Shown in pieces: positions 25,991 through 35,678 of a DNA stretch of 64,000 bases (position 1 is its first letter; the number at the start of each line of letters is the position of its first letter). The translations under genes and the position numbers were made by a program. The notes under the pieces are model-generated. The model was given only the letters and a program-made list of their open reading frames with translations. It made no database searches and had not been told where the DNA came from. This DNA comes from Desulfovibrio sp. TomC (GTDB lineage Bacteria > Desulfobacterota > Desulfovibrionia > Desulfovibrionales > Desulfovibrionaceae), in contig NZ_JSEH01000003.1 in assembly GCF_000801335.2 (NCBI RefSeq), positions 186,001 to 250,000 of the forward strand, read 5' to 3'.

Positions 25991-27217
25991 ATGACGTACT
26001 CGATGGACACCAGAACGATCATCTTGCTGTTGGCTATTGGTTCGTTCCTCTTTTTTTTATTGCTGCTGCTTGACCAGTTTCGCAAAGAACCCTCGCAACG
26101 CATTCCCTACTGGGCCGGCGCGAAATTTCTCCAGGCTGTCGGCTCCCTCATCCTCTTTGAGCGGGGACCGACGCCCGAGTTTGCAACCATTGCCAGCGCC
26201 AATACCCTGCTGCTGCTCGGCTGCGCCTACGAAGCCTGGGCCGTCTGCTATCTGGTCGGCCACCGGGTTGGGCGGCAGGTCCATGCGCCTGTTGCCCTGG
26301 CCATCGTTGCCGTGTGTCTGGCGACCTTCTGGCTGCCGCCGCCGAACCGGGCCGCAGTGGTGTTTGCCGTCCATACCGTTTTTTACGCCCTGCCGGCCGT
26401 GGTCCTGCTGCGGCACAACCGGGCCGGCTCCCTGCTGCGCTGGGTATTGGGGGCGAGCTATCTGCTGGTGACCCTGCTGTTTCTGGCCCACGTCCTGTGG
26501 CTGGCCGTTGACGTGGCCCAGAGCTTCCAACCCTTCGGCGCGATCATCTACGCCGTCATGGTGCCCTCGATTTACGGCATTATGATCGTCAGCGGTTTTA
26601 GCATGCTGCTTCTGGCCAAGGACAAAAGCGACAGTGAGCTGGAGGCGGCCCAGGCGTCGTTGCGCAGCAAGGACGAGCAGTACCGCCGCAAGCTGGAACG
26701 GCTCAACAAGACCGATGCGCTGACCGGCATTGCCAACAGACGGCATTTCGACGCGGTGCTGACCCGGGAATATGCCCGCCATACCCGGTCCGGCGAGAAG
26801 CTGTCGCTGATTCTCGCCGATGTCGACCATTTCAAGGCCTTCAACGACTGTTACGGCCACGTGGCCGGGGACGACTGCCTGCGCCGCATCGGCGGCATCC
26901 TGGCCGCCAACGCCTCCCGGGCCACGGATCTGGCGGCCCGCTACGGCGGCGAGGAATTCGCCTGCATCCTGCCCATGACCGACCTTGACGGGGCCTGCGC
27001 CATAGCGGAACAGATCCGCCGGGCTCTCGAGGACCTGGCCATTCCCCATCAGGGATCGAGCACGGCAGGCGTCGTCACCGCGAGCTTTGGCGTCGCCACG
27101 ATGCGCTGCACCACGGACCGGACCTTTTCTGAAGTGGTGGCTGTGGCGGACAAACTCTTGTATGCAGCCAAATCCTCCGGCCGCAATTGCGTGCAGTGCC
27201 TGGCGGTCAAGGACTGA
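25991..27217 (+). CDS. Diguanylate cyclase (GGDEF) with membrane sensor
   Basis: A 408-aa enzyme predicted to make cyclic di-GMP. About seven hydrophobic helices (residues 8-215) form a membrane input domain resembling MASE-type sensors. A coiled coil (about 220-245) joins them to a C-terminal GGDEF domain. The active loop reads YGGEEF, an active version, and RATD stands five residues before it, the allosteric inhibitory site (RxxD), so product inhibition is expected. ATG at 25991 is the best guess; ATG at 26003 and a TTG at 25955 are alternatives, and no strong ribosome-binding site decides. Confidence 0.93.
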   Translation: MTYSMDTRTIILLLAIGSFLFFLLLLLDQFRKEPSQRIPYWAGAKFLQAVGSLILFERGPTPEFATIASANTLLLLGCAYEAWAVCYLVGHRVGRQVHAPVALAIVAVCLATFWLPPPNRAAVVFAVHTVFYALPAVVLLRHNRAGSLLRWVLGASYLLVTLLFLAHVLWLAVDVAQSFQPFGAIIYAVMVPSIYGIMIVSGFSMLLLAKDKSDSELEAAQASLRSKDEQYRRKLERLNKTDALTGIANRRHFDAVLTREYARHTRSGEKLSLILADVDHFKAFNDCYGHVAGDDCLRRIGGILAANASRATDLAARYGGEEFACILPMTDLDGACAIAEQIRRALEDLAIPHQGSSTAGVVTASFGVATMRCTTDRTFSEVVAVADKLLYAAKSSGRNCVQCLAVKD

Positions 27218-27293
27218 CGCCAGGGCAGGGAAGCGTGGCCGGGTTGGCCGGGCGTGTCCGGCCAAGAGTCAAGATTTGTTGCGGTCTTTCCCC

Positions 27294-28691
27294 TTACCCC
27301 TTGCCTTTAAGAATCGCCTTGGCCGGAATCAGCCCCGTGGCCGCTGCCGACACGATGTTGCCGGCCACGCCCGGGCCGTCGCCGGCCACGTACATGCCGC
27401 CAATGGCCGTCTCCAGCTCGGAGGTGGTGTCGATCTGGGTGGCGAAAAACTTGATCTCCGGCGCATAGAGCAGGGTTTCGTCGTTGGCCACGCCCGGCAC
27501 CACGGCGTTTAACTGCTCCAGGCCGTCGACCAGATTGGCCACGATGCGCTCGGGCAGGGCCATGGCGATGTCGCCGCAGGTGACCGACGTCAGGGTCGGC
27601 TCGACGCTGCCCCGGCGGATGCGGCTCCAGGTGCTCCGGCGGCCGCGCTTGAGGTCGCCAAAGCGTTGCAGGATGGGGCTGCCGCCGCCGATCATGGTGG
27701 CCAGCCGGCCGATGGCCTCGCCGTAGGCCTGATTGTCCGACACCGGGTCGTTTAAGACCACCTTGGACAGAAAGGCGAAGTTTGAACTGTCGGATTTGCG
27801 GTCCATATAGGCGTGCCCGTTGACGCACACGAAATCCTGGTAGTTCTCCAGGGCCACGTACCCGCCCTGGTTGGTGCAAAACGTCCGGGTCTGGTCGTCG
27901 TATTTGCGGGTGCGCACGAAAAAGGTCGGGTCGTAGATGATGTCGGTGAGATCGGAAAGAATCTCGTTGTGGACCTCGACGCGCACCCCCACCTCGATGC
28001 CGCGCTGGTAAAAAGGCAGTTCGTGGCGGCGGGCCAGTTGGCCCATCCATTCCGCGCCGACGCGCCCCGGAGCCAGGATCACGGCCGGGGCCTCGTAGTT
28101 GCCGTGGTTGGTCACAACCCCGGCCACGCGACCGTTGACCACGACGACGTCGCGCACGGTTTCATTGGTGCGGATGGTGACTCCGCGGGCGGCAAGGCCC
28201 TGGGCCATGGCCGCGATGTGGTCGGGCAGATGGTCGCTGCCCAGATGCTTCTGGCGGATGAGGAGCAGTTCGATGCCGAGCTTGCGGGCTTCCTTGCGGA
28301 TGGCCCGGGCCTTGTCCATGTCGGTCGGATACACAGGGCCGTCCATGCCAAGGCCGGTGAAGATGGCTTCGGTCTCCTCGATAAGGGCCGTGGCCTGGGA
28401 CAGGGGCATGAACTGGGTCAGGTCGGTCTTGCCGAGCTTGGGAATAAAATTGAGCTTGCCGTCGGAAAAGAGTCCGGCCCCGCCGATGCCCGAGAGGATG
28501 TTGCAGGGCGAACACTTGATGCAGTCGGTGTGCCCCTTGATGGGACAACGGCGTTTGCCCGGGGCCTTGCCTTTTTCCAGCAGCAGCACGGACAGCTCCG
28601 AGTGCAGGCTCAGGTAATAGGCGGCAAAAAGGCCGGCCGGACCGCCGCCGACCACGATGACGTCGAAACTGGTACGCGCTTGCTCGCCCAC
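27294..28691 (-). CDS. FAD-dependent oxidoreductase (COG2509-like)
   Basis: A 465-aa flavoprotein with the dinucleotide fold at the N-terminus (VIVVGGGPAGLFAAYYLS). Next is a cysteine cluster, CPIKGHTDCIKCSPC, followed by GIGGAGLFSDGKLNF, the hallmark of this NAD/FAD-utilising dehydrogenase family. The C-terminal MYVAGDGPGVAGNIVSAAA closes the FAD site. GTG at 28691 follows GGAGGTTTTCT. Substrate and partner are unknown; members are common in anaerobes. The clustered cysteines could hold a metal or disulfide, which is speculation. Confidence 0.9.
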   Translation of the reverse strand: MGEQARTSFDVIVVGGGPAGLFAAYYLSLHSELSVLLLEKGKAPGKRRCPIKGHTDCIKCSPCNILSGIGGAGLFSDGKLNFIPKLGKTDLTQFMPLSQATALIEETEAIFTGLGMDGPVYPTDMDKARAIRKEARKLGIELLLIRQKHLGSDHLPDHIAAMAQGLAARGVTIRTNETVRDVVVVNGRVAGVVTNHGNYEAPAVILAPGRVGAEWMGQLARRHELPFYQRGIEVGVRVEVHNEILSDLTDIIYDPTFFVRTRKYDDQTRTFCTNQGGYVALENYQDFVCVNGHAYMDRKSDSSNFAFLSKVVLNDPVSDNQAYGEAIGRLATMIGGGSPILQRFGDLKRGRRSTWSRIRRGSVEPTLTSVTCGDIAMALPERIVANLVDGLEQLNAVVPGVANDETLLYAPEIKFFATQIDTTSELETAIGGMYVAGDGPGVAGNIVSAAATGLIPAKAILKGKG

Positions 28692-28880
28692 AGAAAACCT
28701 CCGCAGAAAACCCCGCGCGCGGCGGGAGATGCTCGGACACTACAGGGCGCGGCAGGCCTCTGGCAAGCGTTCCCCGGCCTGGGCTGCGGCGGCGGGCAGC
28801 CCAGGCCGGACAGGCAGAAGAGGCAGCACGGGCAGGACAAACAGACGAGTCAGGACAGGCAGCGCGGGCAGGACAGGCGG

Positions 28881-28916
28881 GGCGGGATGGGGCCGGGCGG
28901 GATGGGGCCGGGCGGG
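28881..28916. repeat. 15-bp tandem repeat
   Basis: GGCGGGATGGGGCCG is repeated exactly at 28881 and 28896, with a partial third unit. It ends a 249-bp interval (28692-28940) of strongly G/A-rich, repetitive DNA (recurring CAGGACAGGCAG motifs on the plus strand) without a gene. Confidence 0.75.
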
Positions 28917-28940
28917 GAAGACAGCCGCTCCGGGCCGGGG

Positions 28941-30044
28941 CTACTGCAGCAACAGCGGTCCCAGGGCCGGGAGGGAGGCCGGCAGGGCCGGATAGGTGAG
29001 ATAGGCCACGGAGCAGGACACCTTGGCGGCGTCGTAGGCGATGCGCATGTAGCCGGCCTCGCCCCAGCCTGTGCCCCAGGAGTTGCGTAAAATCCAGTGG
29101 CCGGGTGTTGTCTGGTCGCCGTCGTTCCAGCCGACCAGGGCGATGGCGTGGTCGGTTGGGGTGTAGTCGCAGGTGTAATCCGCGCCTTCCTCAAGGCAGG
29201 AGGTCTGGCCGTCCTCGAAGACGCCGCCGGTGTAGTCGTCAAAGGCCGCGGTGGTGAGCACGGCCGCATCCACCGGGCCGTAAGTCAGGATGGCGTTTTT
29301 GATGGAGGCGATGTCCTGACATTCGGCCCTCCCCCAGCCGGAGAACACGACTTTGGGCAGGCCGGTCCGGCTGCAATCCTGGTCGTCGTCGCCGACGTAG
29401 GGCATGGCGGTCTCGGTGGTGATGCCTTCCACGGTCAGGGCAAGCAGTTCCGTGTAGGAATAGTCCGCGCCGAAACAGCCGTCGAAAGAGTTACTGTAAG
29501 GACCGTGGGTTCCCAGGCAGAAGGCCAGGTATTGCTCGGAGAAATCGGCGACAGCGGCATTGGTGCGCCGGGTGGCCACGTTGTAGGTCCCCTCGGCGGC
29601 AGCGGCGGCGGCAAAGGCGTAGCAGGAGCCGCAGGAACCCTGGTTGCGGATGGGGCCGATAGCGCTTTTGCCGTTGACGTCCCGCCAGTCAAAGGCGGCA
29701 GGCAGGCTGGCCCGAGGGGGCAGATCGGGCGCGACGGCAAGGCTTCGCAGGGCAGAGGCTTTGCCCGGGATGCGTCCGCGCGATCGCATGGCCTCGCGCT
29801 GCTCCTTGGGCAAGGCCGAAACCCAGGTGTCGCCCACGGTAAACTGGTAGCCGTTCTGGGCGATTTTTTCGCGGATGGTTTCCAGACTGTCGTCCGGCCC
29901 GAAGACGGCTTCGGCCGCAGCCGGGATCGCGCCCCAAAGGACCAGGAGCAGCGGCAGGACGGCAAGCAACAGCGCCAGGGCCAGAGCGTTGCGGGCCGGC
30001 GAAGGAAGCCCTGCCTGGGCGGGTGTCGGGCCGGCTTCGATCAT
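28941..30044 (-). CDS. Papain-family (C1A) cysteine protease, membrane-anchored or secreted
   Basis: A 367-aa protein. A hydrophobic segment (about 19-43, ALALALLLAVLPLLLVLWGA) is a signal or anchor. A pro-like region follows (about 50-105) including KIAQNGYQFTVGDTWV. The mature papain fold begins LPAAFDWRDVNG. Catalytic Cys is in RNQGSCGSCYAF, His in TDHAIALVGWND, Asn in LRNSWGTGWGEAGYMRI; the oxyanion Gln is in RNQG. All residues needed for activity are present. Bacterial C1A proteases are uncommon. ATG at 30044 follows GGGAGCAAC. Target proteins unknown; it stands divergent from a receiver-HDOD gene. Confidence 0.93.
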   Translation of the reverse strand: MIEAGPTPAQAGLPSPARNALALALLLAVLPLLLVLWGAIPAAAEAVFGPDDSLETIREKIAQNGYQFTVGDTWVSALPKEQREAMRSRGRIPGKASALRSLAVAPDLPPRASLPAAFDWRDVNGKSAIGPIRNQGSCGSCYAFAAAAAAEGTYNVATRRTNAAVADFSEQYLAFCLGTHGPYSNSFDGCFGADYSYTELLALTVEGITTETAMPYVGDDDQDCSRTGLPKVVFSGWGRAECQDIASIKNAILTYGPVDAAVLTTAAFDDYTGGVFEDGQTSCLEEGADYTCDYTPTDHAIALVGWNDGDQTTPGHWILRNSWGTGWGEAGYMRIAYDAAKVSCSVAYLTYPALPASLPALGPLLLQ

Positions 30045-30253
30045 GTTGCTCCCGGGGGGCGCGGGGCCGCCCTTTCCCGCACAAATAGGGCATGGCTCCC
30101 TTCCCGGCAAGTCCGATTGAACAAGTGTTGCCCGTGTCTTTCCCCGGGCGGGTTCTTTTTCTTTGCGTCGGGGTGGTGTAGTCTGGAGGCAAGCCGTCCA
30201 AGAACTGCCACACCCGTGGGTTGGGATGGCGGGCGCGGCGGCGGGGAGGCCCT

Positions 30254-31477
30254 GTGGCACAGCAGCGAATATTATTCGTAGACGACGAACCGCAACTGCT
30301 CGGCGGTCTGCGACGCATGTTGTGGGACCGGCGCGGGGTGTGGGAGATGCACTTTGCCGAAGGCGGGGCTGCGGCCCTGGCCCTTTTGGAACAGACGCCC
30401 ATGGATCTGGTGGTGTCCGACGTGCGGATGCCGGGCATGGACGGGCCGGAATTCCTGGAAGCGGTGCGCCGGCGTTGGCCGGGCACGGTGCGCATGATCC
30501 TTTCGGGCCATTCCGACCGCGAATTTGTCTACCGTTCCATCAAACCCGCCCATCAGTATCTGTCCAAACCCTGTACCCCCCAGGAACTCAAGGCCACCAT
30601 CGACCGGGTGCTTGGCCTGCGCGAGATATTTACCGACGAGCGGCTGCGCGAGACCGTGGCCCGCATCGACTCCCTGCCGGTGCTGCCGGCGGTGTTTGCC
30701 GAACTGACCGAGGAACTGCGCTCGCCAAACACCTCGTTTAAGACGCTGGGCCTGATCCTGGACAAGGACATCGGACTGGCGGCCGGGCTGCTCAAACTCG
30801 TCAATTCCTCGTTTTTCGGCCTGCCCCGGCGCGTGGCCTCCACGGAGCAGGCCGTGACCTTGCTTGGCCTTGAAACCGTGCGGACACTGGTCTTGTCCCA
30901 CAGCCTCTTTTCCCGGTTTGACAGCCGGCGCTATCCCAATTTCGGCCTGTCCGGTCTCTGGGAACACAGCCTGGGCGTGGCCCGGCTGGCCAAAAATCTG
31001 GCCGTTCTGGAAGGAGCCGGCAAGCCTGTGGAGGACGTCTGTTTCATGGCCGGTCTGGTCCATGACGCAGGCAAGCTCATTTTGGCCGATCTGTTTGAGG
31101 CGGAGTACTCCCGGGTGCTGGAAACGGCCCGGACCCGCAACATAACGACCTGGCAGGCGGAGATGGAGATCCTCGGCGTGTCCCATGCCGAGATCGGGGC
31201 TTACCTGCTCGGGTTGTGGGGCTTCGAAGAGTCCGTGGTCCTGGGCGTCGCCCGCCACCATCAGCCCGGTCTGACCGTGCCGGGCGCACCCCTGGCCGTG
31301 CCGGCCGTTCACGCCGCCAATGCCCTGGAGCACGCCCTGGTGGTGATACACCTCCAATATGCCGAACATCCCCTGGACACCGACGCTCTGACGGCCCTGG
31401 GACTTGGGCCGCGCCTGGAGGCCTGGCGCGAGGCCGGGCGCAGCCTGTTTAGCCAAGGAGACGGCCTTGCTCAATAA
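30254..31477 (+). CDS. Receiver-HDOD response regulator
   Basis: A 407-aa regulator: receiver domain (about 1-120; acidic pair in FVDDEPQ, phospho-Asp in LVVSDVRMPGMDG, Lys in LSKPC) and an HDOD domain (about 140-340; SLPVLPAVFAELTEEL, LVNSSFFGL, FMAGLVHDAGKLIL). HDOD proteins couple phosphorelay to cyclic-nucleotide or stress control without a defined enzyme activity. GTG at 30254 follows GGGGAGGCCCT; an ATG at 30221 in frame gives 11 more residues and is less likely. Its end overlaps the next receiver gene by 11 bp. Confidence 0.93.
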   Translation: MAQQRILFVDDEPQLLGGLRRMLWDRRGVWEMHFAEGGAAALALLEQTPMDLVVSDVRMPGMDGPEFLEAVRRRWPGTVRMILSGHSDREFVYRSIKPAHQYLSKPCTPQELKATIDRVLGLREIFTDERLRETVARIDSLPVLPAVFAELTEELRSPNTSFKTLGLILDKDIGLAAGLLKLVNSSFFGLPRRVASTEQAVTLLGLETVRTLVLSHSLFSRFDSRRYPNFGLSGLWEHSLGVARLAKNLAVLEGAGKPVEDVCFMAGLVHDAGKLILADLFEAEYSRVLETARTRNITTWQAEMEILGVSHAEIGAYLLGLWGFEESVVLGVARHHQPGLTVPGAPLAVPAVHAANALEHALVVIHLQYAEHPLDTDALTALGLGPRLEAWREAGRSLFSQGDGLAQ

Positions 31478-32624
31478 CCGGGTGCTTTTTATCGACGACG
31501 ACGAGCGGATCCTGGCCGGATTCCGGCGCAATCTCCACGGCCATTTCGAGGTGGACACGGCTGTGGGACCCGAGGCCGGGCTGGACAAGGTCCGGGACAA
31601 TCCGCCGTATGCCGTGGTGGTCTCGGATCTGCGGATGCCGGGTATGGACGGCATTACGGTGCTGGCCAAGGTGCGCGACCTGCGTCCGGATACGGTGCGC
31701 GTCATGCTGACCGGCTTTGCCGAGTTGGAGGCCGCCATCGCTGCGGTCAACGAGGGCAACATTTTCCGCTTCCTGACCAAGCCCTGCGAGACCGGCTATC
31801 TGATGGGCGCGTTGACCGCTGCCGTGGAGCAGTACCGGCTGGTGCTGGCCGAACGGGAGCTGCTGGAAGGCACCTTGCGCGGCAGCCTCAAGATGCTCTC
31901 GGAAGTGCTTTCGCTGCTTCGCCCGGAAATTTACGGCCGCCTTTCCCGCATCGCCCCCTATGTCCGCCCCCTGTCGCGGCTGTGTGGCGACCCCTCGCCC
32001 TGGCAGACGGAAGTGGCGGCCATGCTGTGTCTGCTGGGCTATATCATTCTGCCTGAAGGCGTGATCTCCCGGGTGGAACGGGGACGCGCCCTTTCGGCCG
32101 AGGATGCCGCCGTCTATCGCCAGCACGCCGAGGTGGCGGCCCGGCTGGTGGCCAATATCCCCCGCATGGGCATTGTGGCCAAGTCCATTGCCTACCAGGA
32201 GAAGAATTTCGACGGCAGCGGCTTTCCCGAAAACGCCCCGCGCGGCAAGGAACTCCCCGTGGGGGCGCGCATCCTGCGCGTGCTGCTTGATTTCGACCGC
32301 CTGGTCACCGCCGGACAGGCCAAGGCCGAGGCCTACAAGACGCTCAAGCAGACGGCGGGAGCCTACGATCCCGACGTCTTGACCGCTTTTGGCGAGGTGC
32401 TCGGCGAGGAAGGCAAGTACGTCATCGTCAAGATCGCAGTCAAAAACCTGCGCGAGAAAATGATCCTGGCCGAGGATATTTTCGTTGTGCGCGGCGGGCA
32501 GAACACCAAGGTCCTGCCCAAAGGCTATGAATTGTCCTCGGTGTCCCTGGAGCACATTGCCAAACTGGCCCGCTATGACAGCATCACCGATCCCATCCGG
32601 GTCATCATTCCGGCCGATCTCTAG
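31467..32624 (+). CDS. Receiver protein with degenerate HD-GYP-like domain
   Basis: A 385-aa protein: receiver (about 1-120; LFIDDDER, Asp in VVVSDLRMPGMDG, Lys in LTKPC) followed by an HD-GYP-like domain. The region normally reading LHDxGK reads LCLLGYIILPE, so the HD metal dyad and Lys are lost. Later KNFDGSGFP keeps the DGxGxP turn. Cyclic di-GMP hydrolysis is therefore unlikely; it may bind nucleotides or partners. TTG at 31467 follows AAGGAGACGGCC inside the preceding gene, giving an 11-bp overlap. The two receivers are presumably driven by the same kinase. Confidence 0.88.
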   Translation: MLNNRVLFIDDDERILAGFRRNLHGHFEVDTAVGPEAGLDKVRDNPPYAVVVSDLRMPGMDGITVLAKVRDLRPDTVRVMLTGFAELEAAIAAVNEGNIFRFLTKPCETGYLMGALTAAVEQYRLVLAERELLEGTLRGSLKMLSEVLSLLRPEIYGRLSRIAPYVRPLSRLCGDPSPWQTEVAAMLCLLGYIILPEGVISRVERGRALSAEDAAVYRQHAEVAARLVANIPRMGIVAKSIAYQEKNFDGSGFPENAPRGKELPVGARILRVLLDFDRLVTAGQAKAEAYKTLKQTAGAYDPDVLTAFGEVLGEEGKYVIVKIAVKNLREKMILAEDIFVVRGGQNTKVLPKGYELSSVSLEHIAKLARYDSITDPIRVIIPADL

Positions 32625-32642
32625 ACGCAACGCGGGCTGGAT

Positions 32643-33077
32643 TCAATTTTTTGTGGAGACGCCGCCCGGGCCAGGCCGTCGCATGGGATACAGCGGGCCG
32701 GCGCTCCGGGGCAGGTCCGGGGTAAAGGGCCTGGCTGTGCTGCGCAGCGCCGGGATGATGCCGCCGTGTTCGGCCCGCAAGAGCAGCAGACAGGGCAGCA
32801 GAAACAGCGGCGGCAGGATCAAGAGCCAGGTGAGGACGTCGCAGCCAAGCAGAAAGGCCCAGACGCGGTCCAGCAGCTCGCCCGGGGGCAGGCCGGCCGC
32901 ACCCGGCAGCCAGCCCTCCGGCACGATGCCGTAGAGGAGGGTATTGGGCCAGGCCCCCAGGACCAGATGGTAGACGAGTTTGTAGACGGCGGTCAAAAAT
33001 GAGCCGCAGGTCCAGATGACGACCAGGCCGGCTGCGGTGAAGGCGATACATTTACGGAAGCGGTCGGATTGTCTCAT
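32643..33077 (-). CDS. Membrane protein of unknown function, 144 aa
   Basis: Two or three membrane helices (about 10-32, 70-105) with an intervening loop holding GIVPEGWLPGAAGLPPGELLD. The C-terminal 35 residues are basic and Pro-rich, hence cytoplasmic. No family recognised. It faces the receiver pair with 18 bp between stops and lies downstream of a PAS kinase gene on the same strand. Confidence 0.7.
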   Translation of the reverse strand: MRQSDRFRKCIAFTAAGLVVIWTCGSFLTAVYKLVYHLVLGAWPNTLLYGIVPEGWLPGAAGLPPGELLDRVWAFLLGCDVLTWLLILPPLFLLPCLLLLRAEHGGIIPALRSTARPFTPDLPRSAGPLYPMRRPGPGGVSTKN

Positions 33078-33082
33078 ACCCC

Positions 33083-33114
33083 ATCCCCGACCACGTGTCA
33101 GCGTGGTCGGGGAT
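33083..33114. terminator. Perfect 13-bp hairpin
   Basis: ATCCCCGACCACG pairs with CGTGGTCGGGGAT around TGTCAG. On the plus strand it runs into TTTT. It lies between the PAS kinase stop and the start of the small membrane gene, so it may separate the two minus-strand genes, though the T run favours plus-strand termination. Confidence 0.6.
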
Positions 33115-33152
33115 TTTCGTGCAAGGATAATGCCTGTCGTGTCGTTGCCGGC

Positions 33153-35678
33153 TCAGTCGACGGCGGGTGGGGGAGAAGCCTCGGCTTGGGGCCGGTCCTG
33201 GCCGAAAACGGCGGTGAAGGTGAAAACCGATCCAAGGCCGGGTTCGCTGTCCAGGGTAATGGTCCCCCCCATAAGGCCGATCAACCGGCGACTGATGGTC
33301 AGGCCAAGGCCGGTGCCGCCGAAACGACGGGTGTAGGAGCCGTCCACCTGGGTGAAGGCCTCAAAAATGCGCTGGGCGTCCTTGGGTTGGATGCCGATGC
33401 CGGTGTCGCTGACGCTAAAGACCAGTTCCACGGCCGTCCCGGCGGCGGCGACATCCGCCGGGACGGGGTTGCCGGGCCGCAGGCCGAGGACCACGCCGCC
33501 CCGGGCGGTAAACTTGATGGCGTTGCCGACGAGGTTGACCAGCACCTGGCGCAGCCGGTCGGCGTCGCCGATGACGACCTCGGGAACGTCAGGGGCCACG
33601 TCCACGGACAGCCCCAGGCCTTTTTCCCGGGCCAGGACGCCAAGGCTCGTTTCAATGAGGGCAGACAGGTCGCGCAGGACAAAGGGTTCCCGGGCCAGTT
33701 CCAGGCGGTCGGCCTCGATTTTGGAGAAATCCAGAATGTCGTTGATCAGGCTGAGAAGGGCGGAGGCCGACTGTTCGATGTCGCCCAGGTACCCCTGCTG
33801 GAACTCGTCTAGCGGGGTGTTGCCAAGGACCTGGGCCATGCCCAGGATGCCGTTCATGGGGGTGCGGATTTCGTGGCTCATGGTGGCCAGAAATTCCGAT
33901 TTGGCCTGGCTGGCCGCCTCGGCCGCCTCCTTGGCCACGGCCATGGCTGCTTCGGCCTCCCGGCGTTCGGCCACTTCGCGGATAAGCTCCTGGTTCATGC
34001 GGTTGAGCGTCCTGGTGCGTTCGCGCACCATGTCTTCCAGGCGCTCGTTGAGCCGCTCCCGCTCTGTGCGGGTCCGGACCTGGTCGGTGATGTCCTCGGC
34101 GATGCCGGCCACCCGGTAGACGATGCCGTTTTCGTCAACCACCGGGAAGATGCGGGCCTGGATCCAGCGGATTTCGCCGTCAGGCCGCAGCAGGCGATAT
34201 TCCGGGAAGACGCCGGGGGTGAGCGGTTTGCCGGCCAGACCGGAGATGAAGGCCAGCACCGCGTCGCGGTCCTCGGGATGGACGACGTCGAGCCAGGACA
34301 TGGGGGATTCGTACAGGCTTTTGGTGGTGCGACCCCACAGCCGTTCATAGGCCGGGCTGATATAGAAGATGCGCTTCCAATCCGGGGAACCAAGCCAGAA
34401 CACTTCGCCGATGGCCTCGGCCAGCTGGCGGAATTTTTTTTCGCTTTCGCGCAGGGCCCGCTCGGCCATCTTGCGTTCGGAAATGTCGCGCACCACGGCA
34501 ATAACCCGGCCTGAGCGGCCGGAGTCCATGGCCCGCAGGTTGATCTCCACCCAGAACAGCCGGCCGCCCTTGTCCCGGGCCAGCCATTCGAAAAGCTGGG
34601 GTTGGCCGTGGACGGCCAGTTTGAGCCTGCCCAGGACATCGGACATGGTGTAGGGCGGATAGTCGGGGCTGAGCCGGGCCGCAGGGAGCTGATGCAATTC
34701 GTCCCGGGTATACCCATAGAGGGCGGTGGCCCGGGCATTGGCGTCCAGGATGGCCCCGGTTGCGGCGTCCTGGATGAAGATGGCGTCGCTGGCGGCGTTG
34801 AAGATGGCCCGGTAGTCGGCTTCGGTCTCGCGCAGGTGTCCCCGGGCGGCCTCGATGGCGGAGACGTCGTGGAGGATGCCGGCCAGGTGGGAACCGTTGT
34901 CAGGGTCGCCCATACGGTGAAACGAGGCAGACAGCCAGCGGGTGCGGGCATCGCCGCCGCGCAACTGGAAACGGGCGTCGAACCGCCCGCCGACCGCCAG
35001 GCGTTCCAAGCCCCGGTCCAGCCTGGCCCAGTCCTCGGCGGGCATGTTGCGCCCAAGCAGGCCCGGGTCCTTTAGGAAGGCTTCGGGCGGATGGCCGGTG
35101 ACTGTCTGGGCGCTGGAACCGATGGTCAGGACGCCATAGGGCGGCGCGCCGGCCAGGGTCAGGGGCACAACCGGCGAGTGGTCGAGCAGGGCGGTGAATT
35201 CCGAGCAGACCCAGTCCAGGCCGGCGGCGTCGGGCTGCGTCCGGGAGATGTCCCGGCCACAGCCGAGGACGGCGATGACGGTTCCGTCCGGTCCGGGCAG
35301 GGGGGTGATGTCCCAGCGCACGCGGCGCGGTCCGGCCGCAGCGGTGACGAGGTCGTGATCGGCCAGGGTGCGGTGGGGACCGTCCTGGCCGGCCAAGATT
35401 TCCTGAAAGCCCTCCCGGGCCTGGGGGCGGTCGGCCGGGGCCAGGGCTAGCTCGAAAAAGTCGTGGCCCAGTACCGTCTGCCGCGACCGACCCAGAAAGG
35501 CCAGTCCCTTCTCGCTTATGGTCGTGACCCGGGCGGCAGTGTCCAGAACCACCACGATGTCCCCGGCTGCTTCCAGCAGGGCGTCGGGCAGGCGGGCTGG
35601 TCCGGCGGAGTCGGCCTCGTTTGGCGGGCTTGTTTGGGGCATGGCGCTCGGGGGTTGGCGGTGGAAGGGGCGATTCAT
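33153..35678 (-). CDS. Multi-PAS sensor histidine kinase
   Basis: An 841-aa soluble kinase. At least three, probably four PAS domains occupy residues 25-545: one early (about 28-140), one around 165-275, one starting near DYRAIFNAASDAIFIQDA and one with PAC EYRLLRPDGEIRWIQARIF. A coiled coil (about 550-600) leads to HisKA ([19 protein letters not shown]) and HATPase (LVNLVGNAIKFT, GTGLGLTIS). No membrane helix and no receiver. ATG at 35678 has a poor ribosome-binding site; the ATG at 35642 is the alternative. No regulator gene is adjacent, so its partner is unknown. Confidence 0.93.
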   Translation of the reverse strand: MNRPFHRQPPSAMPQTSPPNEADSAGPARLPDALLEAAGDIVVVLDTAARVTTISEKGLAFLGRSRQTVLGHDFFELALAPADRPQAREGFQEILAGQDGPHRTLADHDLVTAAAGPRRVRWDITPLPGPDGTVIAVLGCGRDISRTQPDAAGLDWVCSEFTALLDHSPVVPLTLAGAPPYGVLTIGSSAQTVTGHPPEAFLKDPGLLGRNMPAEDWARLDRGLERLAVGGRFDARFQLRGGDARTRWLSASFHRMGDPDNGSHLAGILHDVSAIEAARGHLRETEADYRAIFNAASDAIFIQDAATGAILDANARATALYGYTRDELHQLPAARLSPDYPPYTMSDVLGRLKLAVHGQPQLFEWLARDKGGRLFWVEINLRAMDSGRSGRVIAVVRDISERKMAERALRESEKKFRQLAEAIGEVFWLGSPDWKRIFYISPAYERLWGRTTKSLYESPMSWLDVVHPEDRDAVLAFISGLAGKPLTPGVFPEYRLLRPDGEIRWIQARIFPVVDENGIVYRVAGIAEDITDQVRTRTERERLNERLEDMVRERTRTLNRMNQELIREVAERREAEAAMAVAKEAAEAASQAKSEFLATMSHEIRTPMNGILGMAQVLGNTPLDEFQQGYLGDIEQSASALLSLINDILDFSKIEADRLELAREPFVLRDLSALIETSLGVLAREKGLGLSVDVAPDVPEVVIGDADRLRQVLVNLVGNAIKFTARGGVVLGLRPGNPVPADVAAAGTAVELVFSVSDTGIGIQPKDAQRIFEAFTQVDGSYTRRFGGTGLGLTISRRLIGLMGGTITLDSEPGLGSVFTFTAVFGQDRPQAEASPPPAVD

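Noticed and set aside
28881-28916. G-quadruplex or CRISPR-like meaning for the 15-bp tandem repeat
   Set aside because: Only about two and a half units without spacers; more likely slippage in a G-rich stretch.
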